A stretch of 44,475 nt of DNA from an uncultured Clostridia bacterium (lineage in GTDB: Bacteria > Bacillota > Clostridia > Christensenellales > Aristaeellaceae). The stretch spans positions 1 through 44,475 of the forward strand of contig CAMFCQ010000014.1 in NCBI GenBank assembly GCA_945948915.1, given 5' to 3'. The first letter of the stretch is position 1. Every line of letters begins with the position of its first letter. The position numbers and the translations under genes were made by a program. Below, one piece after another: positions 7,705 through 16,927 of the stretch. The notes under the pieces are model-generated. The model was not told where the DNA came from. It searched no databases and worked only from the letters and a program-made list of their open reading frames with translations.

Positions 7705-9309
7705 ATGGCTAAGATTGATCTGACCAAGTACGGCATCACCGACGCGACTGAAATCGTCTACAATCCGTCCTATGAGATGCTCTTCGAAGAGGAGACCAAG
7801 CCGGAGCTGGAAGGCTACGATAAGGGCCAGAAGACCGAGCTGGACACCGTGAACGTCATGACCGGCATCTACACCGGCCGTTCCCCCAAGGACAAGTTCA
7901 TCGTGATGGACGAGAACTCCAAGGACACCGTTTGGTGGACCTCCGATGCGTTCAAGAACGACAACCATCCGATGAGCCAGGAGACCTGGGCGGCTGTGAA
8001 GGAACTGGCCATCAAGCAGCTGACCGGCAAGCGCCTGTTCGTCGTGGATGCCTTCTGCGGCGCGAACAAGGACACCCGCATGGCCATCCGCTTCATCGTG
8101 GAGGTCGCCTGGCAGGCGCACTTCGTGAAGAACATGTTCATCGTTCCGACCGAGGAAGAGCTGGCGAACTTTGAGCCGGACTTCGTTGTCTACAACGCGT
8201 CCAAGGCGAAGGTGGAGAACTACAAGGAGCTGGGCCTCAATTCCGAGACCTGCGTGGCCTTCAACATCACCTCCCGCGAACAGGTCATCCTGAATACCTG
8301 GTACGGCGGCGAGATGAAGAAGGGCATGTTCTCCATGATGAACTACTACCTGCCGCTCAAGGGCATTGCCTCCATGCACTGCTCCGCCAACACCGACATG
8401 AACGGCGAGAACACCGCGCTGTTCTTCGGCCTGTCCGGCACCGGCAAGACCACCCTCTCCACCGATCCGAAGCGCCTGCTGATTGGCGATGACGAGCACG
8501 GCTGGGACGACAACGGCGTCTTCAACTTCGAGGGCGGCTGCTATGCGAAGGTCATCGGCCTTGACAAGGAGTCTGAGCCGGACATCTACAACGCCATCAA
8601 GCGCAACGCGCTGCTGGAGAACGTGACCGTGGACGCCGAGGGCAAGATTGACTTCGACGACAAGTCCGTCACCGAGAACACCCGCGTGTCCTACCCGATC
8701 AGCCACATCAACAACATCGTTCGCCCGATCTCTGCGGCCCCCGCTGCGAAGAACGTCATCTTCCTGTCCGCGGATGCCTTCGGCGTGCTGCCGCCGGTCT
8801 CCATCCTGACCCCGGAGCAGGCGAAGTACTACTTCCTGTCCGGCTTCACCGCGAAGCTGGCCGGCACCGAGCGCGGCATCACCGAGCCGACCCCGACCTT
8901 CTCCGCCTGCTTCGGCCAGGCCTTCCTGGAGCTGCATCCGACCAAGTACGGCGAGGAGCTCGTCAAGAAGATGGAAGCCAACGGCGCGAAGGCCTACCTG
9001 GTCAACACCGGCTGGAACGGCACCGGCAAGCGCATCACCATCAAGGATACCCGCGGCATCATCGACGCGATCCTGAGCGGCGATATCCTCAAGGCCGAGA
9101 CCAAGACCATCCCGATGTTCAACCTCGAGGTTCCGACCTCTCTGCCGTGCGTCAATCCGGCGATCCTCGACCCGCGCGACACCTACGCCGATGCCTCCGA
9201 GTGGGAGACCAAGGCGAAGGATCTGGCTGGCCGCTTCATAAAGAACTTCGTGAAGTATACCGGCAATGACGAGGGCAAGTCCCTGGTCGCAGCCGGCCCG
9301 CAGCTGTAA
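7705..9309 (+). CDS. pckA: Phosphoenolpyruvate carboxykinase (ATP)
   Basis: It interconverts oxaloacetate + ATP and PEP + CO2 + ADP, acting in gluconeogenesis or, in many gut anaerobes, in CO2 fixation towards succinate. The 534-residue length fits the ATP-dependent family. Motifs include [10 protein letters not shown] near residue 57, the P-loop [11 protein letters not shown] near 244-254, and [24 protein letters not shown] near 262-286, which carries the metal and substrate site. The start follows AAAGAGGT. Codons are strongly biased to C-ending forms compared with neighbouring genes, suggesting very high expression. Confidence 0.98.
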   Translation: MAKIDLTKYGITDATEIVYNPSYEMLFEEETKPELEGYDKGQKTELDTVNVMTGIYTGRSPKDKFIVMDENSKDTVWWTSDAFKNDNHPMSQETWAAVKELAIKQLTGKRLFVVDAFCGANKDTRMAIRFIVEVAWQAHFVKNMFIVPTEEELANFEPDFVVYNASKAKVENYKELGLNSETCVAFNITSREQVILNTWYGGEMKKGMFSMMNYYLPLKGIASMHCSANTDMNGENTALFFGLSGTGKTTLSTDPKRLLIGDDEHGWDDNGVFNFEGGCYAKVIGLDKESEPDIYNAIKRNALLENVTVDAEGKIDFDDKSVTENTRVSYPISHINNIVRPISAAPAAKNVIFLSADAFGVLPPVSILTPEQAKYYFLSGFTAKLAGTERGITEPTPTFSACFGQAFLELHPTKYGEELVKKMEANGAKAYLVNTGWNGTGKRITIKDTRGIIDAILSGDILKAETKTIPMFNLEVPTSLPCVNPAILDPRDTYADASEWETKAKDLAGRFIKNFVKYTGNDEGKSLVAAGPQL

Positions 9310-9326
9310 TTGTAAATCCTCAAGGA

Positions 9327-9357
9327 GACCCGGCAGAGCGATCTGCCGGGTCTTTTT
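9327..9357 (+). terminator. pckA terminator
   Basis: GACCCGGCAGA (9327-9337) pairs with TCTGCCGGGTC (9342-9352) as an 11-bp stem with a four-base loop, then five T residues. Confidence 0.95.
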
Positions 9358-9409
9358 GTGCAGTCCGGATCGGCGATGCGGCTTTCTTCTGTTTCTTTGC
9401 CTCAGCGCA

Positions 9410-9439
9410 TTGCCAGCGGGGGAAGAAATGTGCTATAAT
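9410..9439 (+). promoter_or_regulatory. uxuA promoter
   Basis: TTGCCA (9410-9415), 18-base spacer and a perfect TATAAT (9434-9439), 67 bases before the uxuA start. Confidence 0.8.
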
Positions 9440-9506
9440 GCTTTCAGTTACGATTATCCGCTCAGGTTTCGTGCGGATGGAGTACATTTTGATTGGAGGA
9501 ATTCTT

Positions 9507-10595
9507 ATGCCGATGCAGATGGGTTTCCGTTGGTACGGCGAGGGCAATGACAAGATCAGCCTTTCCGATATCAAGCAGATTCCCGGCGTGACCAGCATCG
9601 TGTGGGCGCTTCACAACAAGATGCCCGGCGAAATCTGGACCGTCGAAGAAATCGCCGAGGTGCAGAAGCAGCTGGAGCCGTACGGCTTCAACATGGATGT
9701 TGTCGAGTCGGTCAACGTGCATGATGACATCAAGATTGGTCTGCCGACCCGCGATATGTACATCGAGAACTATAAGCAGTGCATCCGCAACCTGTCCAAG
9801 TTTGGCGTCAAGGTGATCTGCTACAACTTCATGCCGGTCTTCGACTGGACCCGCTCCAACCTCTTCCACGAGGTCGGCGACGGATCCACTGCGCTCTTCT
9901 ACGAGAAGAACATGATCCAGGATGACTACAACGCCATGGCGAAGTACATCATGGATTTCACCGAGAAGTACAACATGACCTTCCCGGGCTGGGAGCCTGA
10001 GCGCATGGCAAAGCTGGATGAGCTGTTCAAGGCCTATGCCGATGTCGATCATGAGAAGCTCTGGGCGAACCTGAAGTACTTCCTTGAGGCGATCATGCCG
10101 ACCTGTGAGGAGTGCGACATCAAAATGGCCATCCATATGGATGATCCGCCGTGGGACATCTTCGGTCTGCCGCGTCTGCTGATCAACGAGGCGAACATCG
10201 ACCGCTTCCTCAAGATGGTTGACAACCCGTACAACTGCCTGACGCTGTGCTCCGGTTCTCTGAACGCGAATCCGGAGAACAATGTGGCTGACATCGTCCG
10301 AAAGCACTGCGACCGCATCGCGTTTGCACACATCCGCAACGTCAAGCACTTCGAGAACGGTGACTTCTCCGAGGCCAGCCACCGCGACTGCGACGGCGAT
10401 ACCGGCATTCTGGATATCCTCAAGGCTTATCACGACTGCGGCTACGAGGGCTACATCCGTCCGGACCACGGCCGCCAGCTGTGGGGCGAGGGCCCGGGCA
10501 ACTGCCGTCCGGGCTACGGCCTGTATGACCGCGCGCTGGGCATTATGTATATGTGGGGCGTGTGGGACATGCTCGACAAGCTCGAGGGCAAGTAA
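9507..10595 (+). CDS. uxuA: Mannonate dehydratase
   Basis: It dehydrates D-mannonate to 2-keto-3-deoxy-D-gluconate in hexuronate breakdown. A TIM-barrel protein of 362 residues from the ATG at 9507 (GGAGGA six bases upstream; the in-frame ATG at 9438 overlaps the promoter -10 box). Family motifs: MGFRWYG at the N-terminus, NFMPVFDWTRSNL, HMDDPPWDIFGLPR, CSGSL, AHIRN, HRDCDGDTG and RPDHGRQLWGE, which together supply the Fe2+/Mn2+ ligands and the substrate pocket. The rest of the hexuronate pathway (uxaC, uxuB, kdgK/kdgA) is not in this window. The nearby LacI regulator and sugar genes may act together with it. Confidence 0.96.
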   Translation: MPMQMGFRWYGEGNDKISLSDIKQIPGVTSIVWALHNKMPGEIWTVEEIAEVQKQLEPYGFNMDVVESVNVHDDIKIGLPTRDMYIENYKQCIRNLSKFGVKVICYNFMPVFDWTRSNLFHEVGDGSTALFYEKNMIQDDYNAMAKYIMDFTEKYNMTFPGWEPERMAKLDELFKAYADVDHEKLWANLKYFLEAIMPTCEECDIKMAIHMDDPPWDIFGLPRLLINEANIDRFLKMVDNPYNCLTLCSGSLNANPENNVADIVRKHCDRIAFAHIRNVKHFENGDFSEASHRDCDGDTGILDILKAYHDCGYEGYIRPDHGRQLWGEGPGNCRPGYGLYDRALGIMYMWGVWDMLDKLEGK

Positions 10596-10623
10596 GCGGC
10601 TTTCGAAACAATCCTGATATGAG

Positions 10624-10655
10624 AAAGACCATCGGTGTAAAACCGATGGTCTTTT
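10624..10655. terminator. Bidirectional terminator between uxuA and sugar isomerase
   Basis: AAAGACCATCGGT (10624-10636) and ACCGATGGTCTTT (10642-10654) form a 13-bp helix with a five-base loop; T-rich tracts follow on both strands, which suits the two convergent genes. Confidence 0.9.
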
Positions 10656-10671
10656 GCTGCATTGCTTCGTG

Positions 10672-11586
10672 TCAGATGACGAACTGCTCCATGTAGCGCT
10701 TGGAGAGACGCAGGGAATCGAGCACCTTCTCGCGGCTGCCCTCGAACGCGCGGTCTTCGACCTCGATGCAGGTATAGCCGTCGTAGCCGATGTCGGTGAG
10801 GGCGGAGACGTACTTGCCCCAGTCAACGTCGCCCAGACCCGGCAGCTTCGGGCTCATGAAGTCGAGCGGATAGGCCATGATGCCGACCTCGCGCAGCTTG
10901 TCCGGGTAGAGCTTGATGTCCTTGTAGTGGACATGGAAGATCTTGTCCTTGAACTCGTATAGCGGGCGGATGTAATCGATCATCTGCCAGACGAAGTGGG
11001 ACGGATCGTAGTTGATGCCCAGGTTCGGGGAGGGGAGAATCTCAAACACTCTGCGCCAGATGGCGGGGGTGGTCATGAGGTTCTGCCCGCCGGGCCACTG
11101 GTCGCGGCCAAAGAGCATCGGACAGTTTTCGATGGCGATTCTGACGCCCTTCTCCTCGGCGAGTGCGAGGATCGGCGGCCAGATTTCCTTCACCAGCTCG
11201 AGGTTCTCCTCGACGGACTTGGTCTGGTCGCGGCCGATGAACGTAGTGACCATGTTCACGCCGAGCTTCGCGCTGGCGCAGATGACCTTCCTGAGATGCG
11301 CCACGGCGGCATCGCGCTTTTCCAGGTTGCCGTCCATCGTGTTGGGATAGAAGGCCAGAGAGGAGATCTCCACATTCTTCTTCGCGCAATAATCATTGAT
11401 GTAGGCGGCTTTCTCGTCGGTGAGCTCGTCGACGTTGATGTGGCTCACGCCCGCATAGCGACGCTCCGCCTTGCCGCAGGGCCAACAGGCCACCTCCACG
11501 CAGGCGTAGCCCATTTCGCTGGCGGTGTCGATCATCTCCTCGAACGTCCAGCCATCCAGAATTGCGCTGACAAAACCGAGTTTCAT
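10672..11586 (-). CDS. Sugar isomerase/epimerase, xylose isomerase-like TIM barrel
   Basis: A 304-residue protein of the AP-endonuclease-2 / xylose-isomerase-like fold, in which keto-sugars are isomerised or epimerised with a divalent metal. The likely metal ligands are the Glu of IAIENCP, Asp of INYDPSH, His of FHVHYKD and Glu of CIEVEDR. I place the start at 11586 because AGGAGG lies 7 bases upstream; the ATG at 11592 is only 1 base from that site. It lies 51 bases downstream of the LacI gene on the same strand, so the two are probably co-transcribed. The exact substrate is unknown. Confidence 0.87.
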   Translation of the reverse strand: MKLGFVSAILDGWTFEEMIDTASEMGYACVEVACWPCGKAERRYAGVSHINVDELTDEKAAYINDYCAKKNVEISSLAFYPNTMDGNLEKRDAAVAHLRKVICASAKLGVNMVTTFIGRDQTKSVEENLELVKEIWPPILALAEEKGVRIAIENCPMLFGRDQWPGGQNLMTTPAIWRRVFEILPSPNLGINYDPSHFVWQMIDYIRPLYEFKDKIFHVHYKDIKLYPDKLREVGIMAYPLDFMSPKLPGLGDVDWGKYVSALTDIGYDGYTCIEVEDRAFEGSREKVLDSLRLSKRYMEQFVI

Positions 11587-11637
11587 GTTCATTCCTCCTT
11601 GTGGATACGATCATCAGCAGGCACACTGCCTGCAAAA

Positions 11638-12639
11638 TTACACAGATTCGCGCAGCACCAGCTCGGTCTTGAGCAGGAACTGCTTGGGTTCGCCGGACGC
11701 AGCGCTGACCATGCGCTCGGCGAGCACCTCCATGGCCATATAGCCAAGCTGGAAGCGGGGAAGATTGACGCTCGTGACGCTGGGGTGGTGCATCTGCGAG
11801 ATATAGGTGTTATCAAAGCTGATCAGCGCCAGATCCTGCGGGATGGAAAGCCCGGCCATCACGGCGGCCTTGACCACGGCGGCGGCGTACATGTCGCTGG
11901 CGGCGAGGATTGCGTCTGGGCGCTCCTTGGCCAGCAGCATCTGCTGCGCAACGGCCATGGAGCTGTCAAAGCCCATCTCCGTGACATTGGCTTCCAGCAG
12001 CGGATCGACGGAATGGCCGGCCTGACGCAGCGCTTCTTCATAGCCCTGGCGGCGATGGCGTGCGTATTTGTACTTTTCCGGGCCATTGATGAGCGCGATG
12101 CGCCTTCGCCCGGCGCGCAGCAGCGTCTCGGTTGCGCTGCGCGCGGCGGAGATATCGTCAACGCCCACGTACGGCAGCGGGCTGTCCTCGTTGTATTCTG
12201 CGCACTGCACCAGCGGAGCGAGCTGGTTGAGCTCATCGAGCACGGCACACTGCGAAACGGGGGAAAGCAGAACGAGGCCGCATGCATTGGTCGTGCGCAG
12301 CAGCGATGCCAGCCGGGCGGCATGGCGCTCGACATTGCCCTCCGGATAGAGCAGCACGTCGAGACTGTGCGATTTGGCCGAGGTCTGCAGGCCGAGAATG
12401 ATCTCGGCATAAAAGGGGTTGGACAGATTGGGCAGCACGGCGATGACCAGCTGATTGACGCGCCCGGCGGCGGGCAGGTCCCGCGGATAGCCCAGCGCAT
12501 CCATGGCCTCGTTGACCTTCTGCGCAGTGGAGAGGCGCACGGCGGCGCTGTCATTGATCACGCGGGAGACGGTAGCGATGGATACGCCCGCCTCGCGCGC
12601 GACGTCCTTGATGGTCGGTTCGGAGCCCTTTTTCTTCAT
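11638..12639 (-). CDS. LacI-family transcriptional regulator
   Basis: A 333-residue sugar-responsive repressor. The N-terminal helix-turn-helix is TIKDVAREAGVSIATVSRVIND (residues 9-30) with the hinge region at about 48-60, followed by a periplasmic-binding-protein-like effector domain (residues 62-330). It is divergent from the sugar ABC operon starting at 13052 and presumably controls it. A palindrome overlapping its own -10 box suggests autoregulation. The ATG follows GGAAAGGCGGGGG. The effector cannot be deduced from the sequence. Confidence 0.95.
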   Translation of the reverse strand: MKKKGSEPTIKDVAREAGVSIATVSRVINDSAAVRLSTAQKVNEAMDALGYPRDLPAAGRVNQLVIAVLPNLSNPFYAEIILGLQTSAKSHSLDVLLYPEGNVERHAARLASLLRTTNACGLVLLSPVSQCAVLDELNQLAPLVQCAEYNEDSPLPYVGVDDISAARSATETLLRAGRRRIALINGPEKYKYARHRRQGYEEALRQAGHSVDPLLEANVTEMGFDSSMAVAQQMLLAKERPDAILAASDMYAAAVVKAAVMAGLSIPQDLALISFDNTYISQMHHPSVTSVNLPRFQLGYMAMEVLAERMVSAASGEPKQFLLKTELVLRESV

Positions 12640-12667
12640 CGCCGCCCCCGCCTTTCCGTTACGATGA

Positions 12668-12689
12668 ATCCATTATAGCATCAATGGAT
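12668..12689. promoter_or_regulatory. Candidate LacI-type operator over lacI-family promoter
   Basis: ATCCATT (12668-12674) and AATGGAT (12683-12689) form a 7-bp inverted repeat with an 8-base centre, overlapping the -10 box of the regulator gene. The geometry suits binding of a dimeric repressor; the assignment is inferred. Confidence 0.5.
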
Positions 12690-12700
12690 CGGACATGTAA
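12672..12700 (-). promoter_or_regulatory. Promoter of LacI-family regulator gene
   Basis: On the minus strand TTACAT (12700-12695), a 17-base spacer and TATAAT (12677-12672). A TTGACA further upstream is 27 bases from this -10 box and is not a usable -35. Confidence 0.7.
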
Positions 12701-12826
12701 ATCATGTCAAGCATATAATGACAAATTTTCATGCCGACAGCTGCAAAACAGAGGATTCAGAGCAAATCAAACGGGAAAAAGCAGGCGAGGCAAGCAATGT
12801 AAACTTATGAAAACGAATCATACGAA

Positions 12827-12855
12827 TTGACAAAGCGAAGGCGGCATGCTATCAT
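12827..12855 (+). promoter_or_regulatory. Promoter of sugar ABC operon with flanking direct repeats
   Basis: TTGACA (12827-12832), 17-base spacer and TATCAT (12850-12855). The nonamer ATCATACGA occurs twice, at 12817-12825 just upstream of the -35 box and at 12851-12859 over the -10 box, 34 bases apart, which could be regulator half-sites. The 200-base leader from here to 13051 holds no gene that I can support. The region 12700-12826 is AT-rich with no other recognisable feature. Confidence 0.72.
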
Positions 12856-13051
12856 ACGATTAGCGTAAGTGAACAAACATCGTACAGTTCCTCTGTGAAT
12901 TTATTCTGTAATCCGTTGGCGGCGTTTCGGTTTTCGGTCGGATCGTTTTCATGGGATGCAGAACACTTCAAGGGGCGGCGGTTTGTTTGCTGCAGGGCCG
13001 TTCCGGGGCGGATACCGGAAGATCAACAACTTTTTTAAGGAGGAAACTGTT

Positions 13052-13993
13052 GTGAAGAAGATTCTGGCTATCGTTGTGGCGCTCGTGCTTTGCCTGGGCA
13101 TGATCCCGTTTGCGCAGGCTGAGGCTGTGAAGGTCGGCGTGCTCGTGCCTGCTGTGACGCACGGCTGGGTCGGCGGCATCACCTACAACGCTGAGCAGTA
13201 CTGCAAGGAGCTTGAGGCTGCGGGCACCATCGAGTACAAGCTCTACACCAGCTCCAATGCCGAAGAGATGACCACGCAGATCGACGAAGCGGTGCTCTGG
13301 GGTGCGCAGGCGCTGGTCATCGCGCCGCAGTGGACCGGCATGGAAGTCGCCGCGCAGGCCGCGATTGACGCGGGCATCACCGTCGTGGCGTTCGACATGG
13401 ACATCCCGGCCGAGGGCATCTACAAGGTCACCGGCGACAACGAGTCCATGGGCGTTGCCGGCGCGAAGTACATCGTTGAGAAGATCGGCACCGAAGGCAC
13501 CGTCGTGGCGCTGCCGGTTCCGACCTCCGGTTCCGTCTCTGAGCTGCGCATGAAGGGCTTCACCGAGACCATGGCCCAGATCGCCCCGAACGTTCAGATC
13601 ATCGAGTACGCCACCAAGTTCACCCGTGAGGATGGCCTGAAGGATATGGCGGACATCCTGACTGCCAACGCGAAGATCGATGCCGTCTTCTCTCTGGACG
13701 ACGAGACCTCCATCGGCGCGCTGCAGGCGATCGACGACGCTGGCCGTACCGAGATCAAGGCGATCACCGGCGGCGGCGGATGCCAGGAGTACTTCGGCAT
13801 CATCAAGGAGAAGGCTGACCAGATCGGCGCCTGCTCCGCGCTGTACAGCCCGCTGATGATCAAGGACTGCATGGACGTGGCCATCGCTGTTGTCGGCGGC
13901 GAGACCGTGGAAGCCGTCAAGGTCATCCCGTCCCAGATCGTGTCTGCGGAGAATGTTGACGAGTACCTCGACCCGGCCAACACCATCTACTAA
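13052..13993 (+). CDS. Sugar ABC transporter substrate-binding protein (ribose-type)
   Basis: A secreted binding protein of 313 residues with a Sec signal peptide (VKKILAIVVALVLCLGMIPFAQA, cleavage after about residue 23; no lipobox cysteine). The mature part is a type I periplasmic-binding fold of the RbsB class, with VGVLVPAVTHGW at strand 1, QIDEAVLWGAQALVIAP, VVAFDMDIP, and TGDNESMGVAGAKYIVEKIG. The GTG start at 13052 is 8 bases after AAGGAGG. A terminator follows, so the gene is likely made in excess over the ATPase and permease. The ligand is probably a monosaccharide or polyol. Confidence 0.93.
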   Translation: MKKILAIVVALVLCLGMIPFAQAEAVKVGVLVPAVTHGWVGGITYNAEQYCKELEAAGTIEYKLYTSSNAEEMTTQIDEAVLWGAQALVIAPQWTGMEVAAQAAIDAGITVVAFDMDIPAEGIYKVTGDNESMGVAGAKYIVEKIGTEGTVVALPVPTSGSVSELRMKGFTETMAQIAPNVQIIEYATKFTREDGLKDMADILTANAKIDAVFSLDDETSIGALQAIDDAGRTEIKAITGGGGCQEYFGIIKEKADQIGACSALYSPLMIKDCMDVAIAVVGGETVEAVKVIPSQIVSAENVDEYLDPANTIY

Positions 13994-14006
13994 TTCCTAA
14001 ATGCCA

Positions 14007-14040
14007 AAAGGGCCGTGGCTTTGCCATGGCCCTTTCTTTC
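14007..14040 (+). terminator. Terminator after sugar-binding protein gene
   Basis: AAAGGGCCGTGGC (14007-14019) pairs with GCCATGGCCCTTT (14023-14034 region) with one G-T wobble, followed by CTTTC. It probably reduces transcription into the ATPase gene. Confidence 0.82.
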
Positions 14041-14052
14041 TAGGGGAATATG

Positions 14053-14215
14053 ATACTAATTCTTGTTAAAATGGCCTAATCCGCGCACTGTCTTTTCCGC
14101 TCTGACTTTGCCTTGTTCCGTTCAACGTACCGTGAGTAACGCCTCACTTCACTCGGCTTCTTCAGAGCGAAAAAACTGATACACTCTATTAGGCATTTTA
14201 ACTGCGGATTAGTAT
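14053..14215. repeat. Intergenic repeat copy 1 with terminal inverted repeats (MITE-like)
   Basis: This 163-bp stretch between the binding-protein terminator and the ATPase gene has ends that are inverted copies of each other: ATACTAAT then GTTAAAATGGCCTAAT on the left (14053-14060, 14065-14080), and the complement ATTAGGCATTTTAAC then ATTAGTAT on the right (14188-14202, 14208-14215). The interior from about 14083 aligns with a second copy at about 24888-25017 (shared blocks CTTTTCCG, CGTAC, GGCTTC, CAGAGC, CTGAT, CTGCG and AGTATGA). No reading frame is present. Either a miniature transposable element or a structured dispersed element. Confidence 0.65.
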
Positions 14216-14256
14216 GAAACCAACCGTGAATCACTTCACAGAACGGATGTGAACGC

Positions 14257-15735
14257 ATGAATCTGACCATGAAAGGGATCGTCAAGTCCTTTGGCGCGAA
14301 CGATGTACTCAAGAGCGTAGACTTCCACCTGAACGAGGGAGAAATCTGCGCACTGCTGGGCGAGAACGGCGCGGGCAAATCGACACTGATGAATATCCTG
14401 GGCGGCGTGCTGCCCGCGGACAAGGGCACCATTGCGCTGGACGGCAAGCCGGTCGTCTTTGCCAATCCCGCCCAATCGCTGAACGCGGGCATCGCGTTCA
14501 TCCACCAGGAGCTGAACCTGATCAACGACCTCCCCGTGTATGAAAACATGTTCATCGGACGCGAGCTGAAAAAGAAGAGCGGGTTCCTTGATCACGCGGC
14601 GATGTACCAGAAGACGAAGGCGCTCTTTGAAAAGATGGAGATCGATATCGACCCCGGCGCGATGGTCTCCACGCTGGATGCCTCCTTCAAACAGATTGTC
14701 GAAATTGCACGCGCGCTGATGATGAAGGCCTCAATCATCATCATGGATGAGCCGACGACGTCGCTCACCGATCCGGAGATCGAGCGCGTTTTTGATATGC
14801 TGCGCACGCTCAGAGAACAGAAGGTCGGCGTGGTCTTTATCTCGCACAAGCTGCGTGAGGTGATGGAGATCTGCGATCGCTACACCGTGCTGCGCGACGG
14901 CGTGATGGTGGCCGACGGCTATGTGAAGGATACGAGCATTGCGGCCATTGCACGCGACATGGTAGGCCATGAGGTGCGCACCGGCGCGAAGCAGAGCAGT
15001 GCGGCGCTGGGCGACGAAGTGCTGCGCCTCGAGAAGCTGACGCAGGAGCCGTATTTCCGCGATGTGAGCCTGACCGTCCGGGCGGGCGAGGTGCTCGGTG
15101 TGACGGGTCTGTTGGGCGATGGGCGCAGTGAGCTGTTCCGCACGGTGTTCGGCGCGCAGGGAAAGTATCAGGGCCGGATATTCATGCACGGCAAGAGCGT
15201 GACGATCACCTCCACGCAGCAGGCGCTCGGCCTGGGCATTGGCTATCTGCCGCGCAACCGCAAGGAAAACGGCATCATCAAGGACATGGACATTCTGGAA
15301 AACGGTTCCATCGTCACGCTGCCCAGGCTGACGCGGCACGGCATCATCCAAACCAAAGCGCAGCGCGAACAGTTTGACAAGCAGCGCCGTGAGCTGCGCA
15401 TCAAGATGGGCAAGGAGACGGACAGCATCACGAGCCTTTCCGGCGGCAACCAGCAGAAGGTGGTGCTGGCCAAGTGGCTCAGCGCTAACCCCAGCCTGCT
15501 GATTCTCGATAACCCAACACAGGGCGTGGACGTCGGCGCGAAGGAGGAGATCTACGAGATCATCCTCAGGCTTGCGGCCCAGGGCGTGGCGGTCGTTGTG
15601 CTATGCAGCGAGGCGCAGGAGATCATCCGGCTCTGTGACCGCGCGCTGGTGATGTACCATGGCACGGTTCGCGCACAGGTTGCGGGCGAGACCATGAACG
15701 AGCATGAGATGATGCGCTTGGCAACCGGCGGCTAA
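14257..15735 (+). CDS. Sugar ABC transporter ATP-binding protein (RbsA-type, two ABC domains)
   Basis: A 492-residue ATPase with two tandem ABC domains typical of ribose/galactose importers. Domain 1 (1-235): Walker A GENGAGKSTL near residue 35, Walker B IIIMDEPTTSLT near 160; its signature region is degenerate (DASFKQIVEIAR). Domain 2 (250-490): a divergent Walker A (GLLGDGRSEL), signature LSGGNQQKV and Walker B LLILDNPTQGVDVG. This asymmetry is normal in RbsA/MglA. The ribosome binding site is weak. It powers the permease 24 bases downstream. Confidence 0.95.
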   Translation: MNLTMKGIVKSFGANDVLKSVDFHLNEGEICALLGENGAGKSTLMNILGGVLPADKGTIALDGKPVVFANPAQSLNAGIAFIHQELNLINDLPVYENMFIGRELKKKSGFLDHAAMYQKTKALFEKMEIDIDPGAMVSTLDASFKQIVEIARALMMKASIIIMDEPTTSLTDPEIERVFDMLRTLREQKVGVVFISHKLREVMEICDRYTVLRDGVMVADGYVKDTSIAAIARDMVGHEVRTGAKQSSAALGDEVLRLEKLTQEPYFRDVSLTVRAGEVLGVTGLLGDGRSELFRTVFGAQGKYQGRIFMHGKSVTITSTQQALGLGIGYLPRNRKENGIIKDMDILENGSIVTLPRLTRHGIIQTKAQREQFDKQRRELRIKMGKETDSITSLSGGNQQKVVLAKWLSANPSLLILDNPTQGVDVGAKEEIYEIILRLAAQGVAVVVLCSEAQEIIRLCDRALVMYHGTVRAQVAGETMNEHEMMRLATGG

Positions 15736-15759
15736 GAAAGTGGAGAGGAGCAAATCACC

Positions 15760-16806
15760 ATGACACAGCGAACAAACGAGAAAAAGCAAACGATTCTGCA
15801 TAAAGCGGTTGTGCAGTGGAAGACCAATCCGATCTTCTCCACCGCGTGCGTGCTGGTGCTGATGATCATCCTTCAGACGATTGCGCTGGGCTTCGATTTT
15901 GAGAGCATTGGCGCGTGGTTCTCCCACTGGTCCCGCAACTGGATCAACATCCTGCGCAACAACGCCAGCGTCGGTATCGTCGCGCTGGGCATGACGTTTG
16001 TCATCATTTCCGGCGGCATTGATCTGGCGGTCGGTTCCACGCTGGTCGCCGTCGGTGCAGTGCTGATGGTCTGCGTGAACAGCTATCCGACAGGCCTGCT
16101 GACGGGCGTGGGGATCACTGGCGTGCCGGCGTTCATCATCGGCATCGCCGCCTGCATCCTGATGGGCTGCCTGCTGGGCGGCGTGTCCGGCTTTCTGATC
16201 GCCCGGCAGAAGCTGCCGGCGTTCATCGCGACGCTGGGCATGATGAAGATCTGCCGCAGCGTGACGCAGCAGGTCATGCAGACCGCGAGCGTCAAGGTGC
16301 CTACGCAGTTCCTGGCGATTGCCAATACGAAGATCGGCGGTCAGGTCATCCTGCCGATCATCTACTGGCTGGTGCTGGCGGTGCTGCTGCACATCATCTC
16401 CAGGAAGACGACCTTTGGCCGTCATGTGTACGCCATCGGCTCCAACGAGCGCACGGCGCGCCTCTCCGGCATCAACGTGGAGAAGGTGACGGCGCTGGTA
16501 TACGTCCTCTCCGGCATCATGGTCTCCATCGCTGCGATCATCCAGGTGGCGCGCATCGGCTCCATGGACTATGCCAATGCGGGCAGCGGCTATGAGATGG
16601 ACGCCATCGCGGCGGTTGTCGTCGGCGGCACGAGCATGGCAGGCGGCAAGGGCTCGATCCTGGGCACCGTGCTGGGCATGCTGATCATCGCCGTGATGAA
16701 CAACCTGCTCAACCTGATGGGCGTTCCGCCGTTCCTGCGCGAGGCATTCAAGGGCTTCATCGTCATCGCGGCTGTGCTGCTGCAGAAGAAGGAAAAGAAC
16801 AGCTAA
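15760..16806 (+). CDS. Sugar ABC transporter permease (RbsC-type)
   Basis: A 348-residue integral membrane protein of the branched-chain amino acid/ribose permease family, with about 9-10 hydrophobic helices. Conserved segments are LALGMTFVIISGGIDLAVGS-like (near residue 70-90) and the cytoplasmic loop that contacts the ATPase, followed by GRHVYAIGSNERTARLSGINVEK (near 215-240), and AVVVGGTSMAGGKGSILGT near 285. Start ATG after AGAGGAG. It partners with the preceding ATPase and the secreted binding protein. Confidence 0.95.
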   Translation: MTQRTNEKKQTILHKAVVQWKTNPIFSTACVLVLMIILQTIALGFDFESIGAWFSHWSRNWINILRNNASVGIVALGMTFVIISGGIDLAVGSTLVAVGAVLMVCVNSYPTGLLTGVGITGVPAFIIGIAACILMGCLLGGVSGFLIARQKLPAFIATLGMMKICRSVTQQVMQTASVKVPTQFLAIANTKIGGQVILPIIYWLVLAVLLHIISRKTTFGRHVYAIGSNERTARLSGINVEKVTALVYVLSGIMVSIAAIIQVARIGSMDYANAGSGYEMDAIAAVVVGGTSMAGGKGSILGTVLGMLIIAVMNNLLNLMGVPPFLREAFKGFIVIAAVLLQKKEKNS

Positions 16807-16927
16807 GGATCAGCTGAAAGCGCAAAGCGAAGAAGAGGTCTGCGGGAGGAATCCCTCAACATACGCAACCGCTTGGGGAGCGCGTGGGCGTCGGCCCGGG
16901 CAACTGTAAGAAAAGGAGATGTTGAAT

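Noticed and set aside
7588-8937. A 449-codon open frame opposite pckA
   Set aside because: Shadow of pckA; low-complexity His/Val/Leu/Gly composition.
12690-12716. TTGACA on the minus strand as -35 of the LacI-family gene
   Set aside because: It is 27 bases from TATAAT; TTACAT at 17 bases is the better partner.
12956-13051. N-terminal extension of the sugar-binding protein from ATG 12956
   Set aside because: The extension would hide the signal peptide; AAGGAGG places the start at GTG 13052.
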